Shown: piece by piece, positions 59,465 to 64,000 of the stretch
How positions within the stretch are numbered: the stretch's first letter is position 1
Layout of the letters: every line of letters starts with the position of its first letter
Assembly (NCBI GenBank): GCA_902521355.1
Contig: CABYRT010000002.1
Coordinates: 57,545-121,544 of the forward strand
Length of the DNA stretch: 64,000 nt
Origin: an uncultured Pelagibacteraceae bacterium
Lineage (GTDB): Bacteria > Pseudomonadota > Alphaproteobacteria > Pelagibacterales > Pelagibacteraceae
Direction of reading: 5' to 3'
Made by a program: the position numbers and the translations under genes
The notes under the pieces: model-generated
What the model saw: the letters and a program-made list of their open reading frames with translations, nothing else
The model's database searches: none
Told to the model about the DNA's origin: nothing

Positions 59465-60655
59465 TTACTCTATGATTTTAGTTACTACTCCAGCTCCTAC
59501 TGTTCTACCACCTTCTCTAATAGCAAAGTTTAATTTCTCTGCCATCGCTATCGGTGTAATTAATTTTACTGTAAATTTAGCATCATCACCTGGCATAACC
59601 ATTTCAGTACCAGCAGGTAATTCTACTTCACCTGTAACATCAGTCGTTCTAAAGTAAAATTGAGGTCTGTACTTTGTAAAGAATGGTGTATGTCTTCCAC
59701 CTTCTTCTTTTTTCAATACATATGCTTGAGCCTCAAATTTAGTATGCGGAGTAATTGAACCAGGTTTACATAAAACTTGGCCTCTTTCAACATCAGTTCT
59801 TTCCACACCTCTTAAAAGAGCACCAATGTTATCTCCTGCCTCACCTGAGTCTAAAAGTTTTCTGAACATTTCTACTCCAGTGCAAACTGTTTTTTTGGTT
59901 TCTCTTATCCCAACAATTTCTATTTCATCTCCAGTTTTAATAACTCCGGACTCTACTCTTCCAGTTACAACTGTACCTCTTCCTGAAATTGAGAAAACAT
60001 CCTCAACGGGCATTAAAAAATCCTTATCTTTTGGTCTATCTGGTTGTGGAATAAATTCATCTACAGATTTCATTAGCTCCATTATAGAGTTTTTTCCAAT
60101 CTCATCATCTCTACCTTCAACAGCAGCTAATGCCGAACCTTTGATAATTGGAGTTTTATCACCTGGAAATTTATATGATGTTAATAAATCTTTTATTTCT
60201 TCTTCAACAAGTTCGATCATTTCTTTATCATCAACTTGATCAACTTTGTTTAAGTAAACAACTATGGCTGGGACCCCAACTTGTCTTGCTAAAAGAATAT
60301 GCTCTCTAGTTTGTGGCATTGGGCCATCTGCAGCATTCACAACTAATATTGCGCCGTCCATTTGTGCAGCTCCTGTAATCATATTTTTTACATAATCTGC
60401 GTGACCAGGACAATCTACGTGTGCATAGTGTCTTTTTTCTGTTTCATATTCTACGTGAGCAGTTGAAATTGTAATTCCTCTTTCTTTTTCCTCTGGAGCT
60501 TTATCAATTTGATCATAAGCAGTAAATTGCGCACCACCTGACTCTGCTAATACTTTTGTAATCGCAGCAGTTAATGTTGTTTTACCGTGATCAACATGAC
60601 CTATGGTTCCAATATTACAGTGCGGTTTATTTCTTACAAACTTTTCTTTTGACAT
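59465..60655 (-). CDS. tuf: Translation elongation factor Tu
   Basis: GTPase delivering aminoacyl-tRNA to the ribosome. The 396-aa protein has [15 protein letters not shown] (P-loop), [31 protein letters not shown] and the domain II/III segments [19 protein letters not shown] and GGRHTPFF. A strong Shine-Dalgarno-like AGAGGT (60665-60670) lies 9 nt before the ATG, the clearest in this window. It lies between tRNA-Gly and tRNA-Trp, corresponding to tufB; there is no second copy after fusA. Confidence 0.98.
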   Translation of the reverse strand: MSKEKFVRNKPHCNIGTIGHVDHGKTTLTAAITKVLAESGGAQFTAYDQIDKAPEEKERGITISTAHVEYETEKRHYAHVDCPGHADYVKNMITGAAQMDGAILVVNAADGPMPQTREHILLARQVGVPAIVVYLNKVDQVDDKEMIELVEEEIKDLLTSYKFPGDKTPIIKGSALAAVEGRDDEIGKNSIMELMKSVDEFIPQPDRPKDKDFLMPVEDVFSISGRGTVVTGRVESGVIKTGDEIEIVGIRETKKTVCTGVEMFRKLLDSGEAGDNIGALLRGVERTDVERGQVLCKPGSITPHTKFEAQAYVLKKEEGGRHTPFFTKYRPQFYFRTTDVTGEVELPAGTEMVMPGDDAKFTVKLITPIAMAEKLNFAIREGGRTVGAGVVTKIIE

Positions 60656-60691
60656 TACTTATTTACCTCTTTTTTCCTTAATTTAATTTTT

Positions 60692-60765
60692 TGGAGCGGG
60701 TAAAGGGAATCGAACCCTTACATCCAGCTTGGAAGGCTAGCGTTCTACCATTGAACTACACCCGC
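60692..60765 (-). tRNA. tRNA-Gly(UCC)
   Basis: Minus-strand cloverleaf: acceptor GCGGGTG/TACCCGC, anticodon stem CTAGC/GCTGG around CTTCCAA (anticodon TCC, codons GGA/GGG), T arm AAGGG-TTCGATT-CCCTT, and an encoded CCA. It is 36 bp upstream of tuf, in the tRNA-Tyr, tRNA-Gly, tuf order known from the E. coli tufB operon. Confidence 0.97.
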
Positions 60766-60807
60766 AACACCCAAGTACACTCCGTGTTATAAAAAAAATT
60801 TATTGAA

Positions 60808-60893
<86 letters not shown>

Positions 60894-60906
60894 TTAATAT
60901 AATCTA

Positions 60907-60947
60907 GGGGGAAGCACCCCATGTTCAATAAAGCTTTAAACAACATG
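60907..60947 (-). promoter_or_regulatory. Structured 5' leader before tRNA-Tyr
   Basis: On the minus strand CATGTT...AACATG (60920-60925 and 60942-60947) enclose a perfect 10-bp palindrome TAAAGCTTTA (60929-60938). A GGGG-TGCTT-CCCC hairpin follows (60908-60920). The structures lie between the likely transcription start and the tRNA, so they could guide RNase processing of the precursor. Function is not known. Confidence 0.35.
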
Positions 60948-60950
60948 CGT

Positions 60951-60978
60951 TTTATATATTTTTATTGTACAAATGCAA
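60951..60978 (-). promoter_or_regulatory. Putative promoter of the tRNA-Tyr/tRNA-Gly/tuf transcript
   Basis: TTGCAT (60973-60978) and TATAAA (60951-60956) are 16 bp apart on the minus strand, about 58 bp upstream of the mature tRNA-Tyr 5' end. It is the only gap (138 bp) that can hold the promoter for the start of the 29-kb block. The same gap must also carry a promoter for rlmB on the plus strand, which I could not pin down. Confidence 0.5.
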
Positions 60979-61031
60979 TACGTGAAATATAGGAAAATAG
61001 CTCAATAAATAGTGTAAATTCTACAATTATT

Positions 61032-61775
61032 ATGAACAAATCACCTTTTTTTATAGTTGGAAAACACGCTGTTATTGAAGCATTACGAAACCCACAAAGG
61101 AAAGTATTAAAAGTTTTTCTTACAGAAGAAAGTAAAAAAAATATACATAGAGTAAGTTCAAGAAAAAATCTTCTTAAAGATTTAAAAATTTATTTTAAAA
61201 CGAGAAAAGAACTAGACAAATATTGTTCAAAAGATGGAATTACCCATCAAGGTTATGTTGCTGAAATAGAACATTTTGAAAAAAATAATTTAAAGGAATT
61301 TATCAAATCAAAAAAAGATTTGACAATTGCATGTCTGGATGAAGTAACGGATCCCAGAAATATAGGTTCATTAATTAGAAGTGCAGCCTCTTTTGAAATA
61401 GATGGAATAATTATTAAAGAAAGACATTTCCCATCAGAGAGTAAGCTCATGTATAAAGCTGCAAGTGGATGCATGGAACATGTCAATATATTTGAAGTAT
61501 CTAACATAAATACAACACTTAAATTTTTAAGAGAGAAAAATTTTTGGATTTATGGTTTTGAGGCAAATAGCGATAAACGATTTGATGATATTAAATGGGA
61601 AGGTAAAAATATTTTACTTTTTGGTTCAGAGGGATTTGGTATGAGAGAGCATACAAAAAAATATACAGATTTTTCAGTAAAAATAGAAATAAATAAAAAA
61701 ATAGAGAGTTTAAATATATCAAATAGTGCAGCAATAGTTTTTCATCATATAAATAAATATAAAAATATAGCTTGA
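61032..61775 (+). CDS. rlmB: 23S rRNA (guanosine-2'-O-)-methyltransferase RlmB family
   Basis: SpoU/TrmH-type (SPOUT) methyltransferase, predicted to methylate the ribose of a guanosine in 23S rRNA. The 247-aa protein has the substrate-binding N-domain (FFIVGKHAVIEALRNPQRKV) and the three SpoU motifs: DEVTDPRNIGSLIRSAASF, LFGSEGFGMRE, and LNISNSAAIVFHH that forms the knotted SAM site. RlmB is the best fit by length; a tRNA-specific TrmH cannot be fully excluded. It lies just upstream of tRNA-Thr. Confidence 0.88.
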   Translation: MNKSPFFIVGKHAVIEALRNPQRKVLKVFLTEESKKNIHRVSSRKNLLKDLKIYFKTRKELDKYCSKDGITHQGYVAEIEHFEKNNLKEFIKSKKDLTIACLDEVTDPRNIGSLIRSAASFEIDGIIIKERHFPSESKLMYKAASGCMEHVNIFEVSNINTTLKFLREKNFWIYGFEANSDKRFDDIKWEGKNILLFGSEGFGMREHTKKYTDFSVKIEINKKIESLNISNSAAIVFHHINKYKNIA

Positions 61776-61799
61776 TAATCTTAAAAATCGTAATACAAA
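61772..61799 (+). promoter_or_regulatory. Putative promoter of tRNA-Thr
   Basis: TTGATA (61772-61777) overlaps the rlmB stop codon and TACAAA (61794-61799) follows after 16 bp, ending 9 nt before the tRNA 5' end. The short space fits a start just upstream of the mature tRNA. Cotranscription with rlmB is an alternative. Confidence 0.4.
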
Positions 61800-61808
61800 A
61801 CTCTTCAT

Positions 61809-61884
61809 GCCCTTGTAGCTCAGCTGGTAGAGCAATTGATTTGTAATCAATAGGTCCGCGGTTCGAGTCCGTGCGGGGGCACCA
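61809..61884 (+). tRNA. tRNA-Thr(UGU)
   Basis: Plus-strand cloverleaf: acceptor GCCCTTG/CGGGGGC (with two G-U pairs), D arm GCTCAGCTGGTAGAGC, anticodon stem TTGAT/ATCAA around TTGTAAT (anticodon TGT), T arm CGCGG-TTCGAGT-CCGTG, and an encoded CCA. Its last base is immediately followed by the nadK stop codon on the other strand. Confidence 0.96.
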
Positions 61885-62655
61885 TCAATTTGTTTCGTTT
61901 CTTAACTGTTCTATTTTGATTTTTTGTTCAAGGCTTCTATTTTTATCAAATATTAAATTAAACTTAATTTTTTTGTTTGTTTTTATAGAAATTAATTTTG
62001 CATTTCTAACTTCAATATTATCTGCGACAGCACTTATAGGTCTTTTTTTTGGATTTAAATTTTTAATTATAATTTTTGATTTATCGCTTATAACTTTGCC
62101 TTTCCACCTTCTTGGTCTGAATGCACTTATTGGACTTATTGATAATTTATTAGAGTCAATACCTAAAACAGGACCATGAACTGAAAGATTATAAGCTGTG
62201 CTTCCAGCTGGAGTTGAAACCAAAACGCCGTCAGAAATTAAATGTTTAATAATTTGTTTTTTTCCATTTAAAATTGTTAATGATGCAGTTTGTCTACTCT
62301 GTCGAAGAACTGAAATTTCATTAATAGCTATTGATTTTTTAGTTACATTACTTTTATTTTTCACACTCATTACTAAAGGAGATATTGATACCAATCTTCC
62401 TTTACTTAAATTTTTATAATTCGTTTTTTCAGAAAATTTATTCATGAGGAAACCATAGTTTCCAGAATTTATTCCATAAAAAGGTTTTTTATACTTGTTA
62501 TATTTTTTTAATGTTTCTAGCATAAAACCATCTCCACCTATTACGATTATTAAATTTGATTTTGATAAAGAATATGACTTAATTCTTTTTAGAACTGCTT
62601 TTTTAATTTTAGATGATTTAGAATTTTTATCTGAAACAATAAAAGGATTAACCAT
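61885..62655 (-). CDS. nadK: NAD kinase
   Basis: Phosphorylates NAD+ to NADP+. From the ATG at 62653-62655 the protein is 256 aa. It has the GGDG motif LIIVIGGDGFMLETLKKY, NEISVLRQ, and SDGVLVSTPAGSTAYNLSVHGP, with PISAFRPRRW near the C-terminus. An in-frame upstream ATG (62694) would translate part of tRNA-Leu and is rejected. The start is 3 nt from the CCA end of tRNA-Leu; the stop abuts tRNA-Thr. The gene thus has no room of its own for promoter, leader or terminator. Confidence 0.94.
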   Translation of the reverse strand: MVNPFIVSDKNSKSSKIKKAVLKRIKSYSLSKSNLIIVIGGDGFMLETLKKYNKYKKPFYGINSGNYGFLMNKFSEKTNYKNLSKGRLVSISPLVMSVKNKSNVTKKSIAINEISVLRQSRQTASLTILNGKKQIIKHLISDGVLVSTPAGSTAYNLSVHGPVLGIDSNKLSISPISAFRPRRWKGKVISDKSKIIIKNLNPKKRPISAVADNIEVRNAKLISIKTNKKIKFNLIFDKNRSLEQKIKIEQLRNETN

Positions 62656-62658
62656 TAG

Positions 62659-62744
62659 TGGTGCCCTCGGCCAGACTCGAACTGGCACTCCCAAAAGGGC
62701 AAGGATTTTAAGTCCTTTGTGTCTACCAATTTCACCACGAGGGC
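62659..62744 (-). tRNA. tRNA-Leu(UAA)
   Basis: Minus-strand class II tRNA: acceptor GCCCTCG/CGAGGGC, anticodon stem AGGAC/ATCCT region around TTAAAAT (anticodon TAA), variable arm GCCCTTTTGGGAGT, T arm GCCAG-TTCGAGT-CTGGC, and an encoded CCA. It is followed by nadK 3 nt downstream, which likely shares its transcript. Confidence 0.96.
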
Positions 62745-62762
62745 ATTAATGAATTTCATGAG

Positions 62763-62791
62763 TATTTATGCTAATATTTATAATTGAACAA
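62763..62791 (-). promoter_or_regulatory. Weak putative promoter of tRNA-Leu/nadK
   Basis: On the minus strand TTGTTC (62786-62791) and TAAATA (62763-62768) are 17 bp apart within the 82-bp gap after the arylsulfotransferase-like gene. The match is modest in AT-rich DNA; nothing stronger is visible in the gap. Confidence 0.3.
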
Positions 62792-62826
62792 GAGAAATAA
62801 GTAAAATTATTTTGATAATGATAAAA

Positions 62827-64000
62827 TCAACATCTCTTGTCAAAGATATTTAACTTTTTATCTGTATTAATTCTTGCCCACGACAATGCATAAATTTTCT
62901 CATTATCGTCCTTATTAATAAATTCCCATTCTAATTGTCCAGTAGAACTTAGTAATAATAATCTTCCACTATTTTGTTCCTCAATTAATAAAGAACCATC
63001 ATTTAAAAATTCACTCAATCCTTGTGATTTAGTTTTAATTTTATGCTTAATATAGCTATTTTCAAATATTTTTTCTAATTCCATATTCTTAAAGTTAAAT
63101 TTTATTGAAGAACTAACATTATAATTTGAATTATTAAATATTGAAATTACTCCATCTTCGATTATATCAACATCATGTTGTAGGTATAACTCTTCATAAT
63201 AAATTTTTTTAACTTTTTTTTCTTTATTATCAAAAAATACAATCCTATCAGGATTTTTTAAACCAAACAAAATATTAATAATTTTGTTTGTCTTTGGTCT
63301 GTATTGAATAACAGAATTTATATGTTTTAAACTTAAGAATAAATCTCCCATTTCCCAAATTTTACTTTTAAAATTAACTGGCTCAATATCATTTAAATAA
63401 TAAGGATTTTCATTAGTTATGTCATTTGTTAACAAAAAAATATCTAATTGATTTTCAGTAAAGATTTCCAAAATAGATCTATTTAATAAAATATCTCCAT
63501 TATTAGAAACCAAGGTAATTGAATCAGTTTGTTTTTTCGCATTATTTATCAAATCATTTCCTAATTCTTTTTTTCCAGGTACCCAAAAATTATTATCATG
63601 ATTAATATTAAGTGAATGATGAAAAAAAATTTCATCAGTTTGCCATATTAAATTACTGCAAGTATCAATTTTAATTAATTGTGATCCATTACCATGAAAA
63701 ACTATGGACCCATCATCTAATAATAATGGATTGAATATTAAAAATCTTTTTTCATTATGATCCTTCAGAAGATATTCTCGATTAGGATTTTCGTTATGTA
63801 TTTGATTAATTTTAGGAGAATATTTATGAATTGTTTCAAATGAATTTAAAGATTTTATCTCAACTATTGATTTTTTTGTAATTGAATCAAATCTTGGTAA
63901 AATTAACAAATCATCTCTATTTTTTTTAACATACATATTAAAAATTTTTTTATTTTCGAAATTAGTTTTATCTAATTCTAAATCAATAGATGGATATAAA
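62827..64000 (-). CDS. Arylsulfotransferase (ASST)-like beta-propeller protein, N-terminus beyond window
   Basis: The frame is open from the stop at 62827 to the right edge, at least 391 residues. An ATG at 63936 is internal to the frame: the upstream codons continue without a stop and read like normal protein (LYPSIDLELDKTN), so the true start is outside. The sequence shows repeated short beta-strand units (DDGSIVFHGNGSQLIKID, NNGDILLNRSI, NDGSLLIEEQNSGRLLLLS) typical of a propeller. ASST-like His-containing motifs (FFHHSLNINHDNNFWV and LQHDVDIIEDGVISIFNN) are also present. The arylsulfotransferase relationship is moderate; the substrate is unknown and a signal peptide cannot be assessed. 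Confidence 0.7.
   Translation of the reverse strand, partial: LYPSIDLELDKTNFENKKIFNMYVKKNRDDLLILPRFDSITKKSIVEIKSLNSFETIHKYSPKINQIHNENPNREYLLKDHNEKRFLIFNPLLLDDGSIVFHGNGSQLIKIDTCSNLIWQTDEIFFHHSLNINHDNNFWVPGKKELGNDLINNAKKQTDSITLVSNNGDILLNRSILEIFTENQLDIFLLTNDITNENPYYLNDIEPVNFKSKIWEMGDLFLSLKHINSVIQYRPKTNKIINILFGLKNPDRIVFFDNKEKKVKKIYYEELYLQHDVDIIEDGVISIFNNSNYNVSSSIKFNFKNMELEKIFENSYIKHKIKTKSQGLSEFLNDGSLLIEEQNSGRLLLLSSTGQLEWEFINKDDNEKIYALSWARINTDKKLNIFDKRC

Noticed and set aside
59826..60239. Plus-strand frame of 137 codons inside tuf
   Set aside because: It is a Ser/Pro-rich antisense shadow produced by the codon bias of tuf, with no domain and no promoter.
62656..62694. N-terminal extension of nadK from an ATG at 62694
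   Set aside because: The added residues translate the tRNA-Leu T arm and acceptor stem; the ATG at 62655 is preferred.

Overview
This window is chromosomal core DNA from a very AT-rich, streamlined alphaproteobacterium. Gene order, codon bias toward A/T, very small intergenic gaps and a heterotetrameric sarcosine oxidase operon point to SAR11 (Candidatus Pelagibacter or a close relative). That assignment is an inference from content and synteny; no rRNA gene is present to confirm it. I see no phage, insertion sequence, CRISPR array or other mobile DNA, and no stretch over 300 bases lacks a gene. The longest gaps are about 158 bp (rpoC/rpsL) and 138 bp (tRNA-Tyr/rlmB).

Layout. 1-6542 (minus): rnc (cut by the window start), lepB, acpS, pdxJ, pyrE, a short RelA/SpoT homologue, folK, smpB, dapA. 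6578-8779 (plus): a soluble lytic transglycosylase, abutting a convergent tRNA-Ser(GCU). 8939-14019 (plus): soxBDAG sarcosine oxidase. 13993-20068 (minus): MATE transporter, TrhO-type rhodanese, O-methyltransferase, gatB-gatA-gatC. 20118-26479 (plus): ruvX, pyrB, a dihydroorotase-like protein lacking its HxH metal site, plsY, topA, a RidA protein. 26480-28581 (minus): ugd and galU. Then panC (+), mgtE (-), lipB (+).

31468-60893 is one uninterrupted minus-strand block of translation and transcription genes. In transcription order it runs tRNA-Tyr, tRNA-Gly, tuf, tRNA-Trp, secE, nusG, rplKAJL, rpoBC, rpsLG, fusA, the S10, spc and alpha ribosomal protein clusters with secY and adk, and finally an RluC/RluD-type pseudouridine synthase. 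The E. coli tufB, rpoBC, str, S10, spc and alpha operons are thus joined end to end. tuf is absent between fusA and rpsJ, and rpmD (L30) is absent between rplO and rpsE. Promoter-like sequences lie before tRNA-Tyr, rpsL and rpsM, and a perfect 8-bp hairpin lies between rplL and rpoB.

61032-64000: rlmB (+), tRNA-Thr(UGU) (+), nadK (-), tRNA-Leu(UAA) (-), and an arylsulfotransferase-like protein that runs off the right edge.

The genes are nearly all housekeeping: translation, transcription, secretion, lysine, pyrimidine, folate, B6, pantothenate, lipoate and NADP metabolism, plus one C1/osmolyte catabolic operon. I found no convincing undescribed system. The points that stand out concern compaction (all six convergent gene pairs abut or overlap; tRNA 3' ends sit 3 to 12 nt from start codons), domain loss (RSH, dihydroorotase, L24, L30) and candidate RNA or operator structures in the few remaining gaps.
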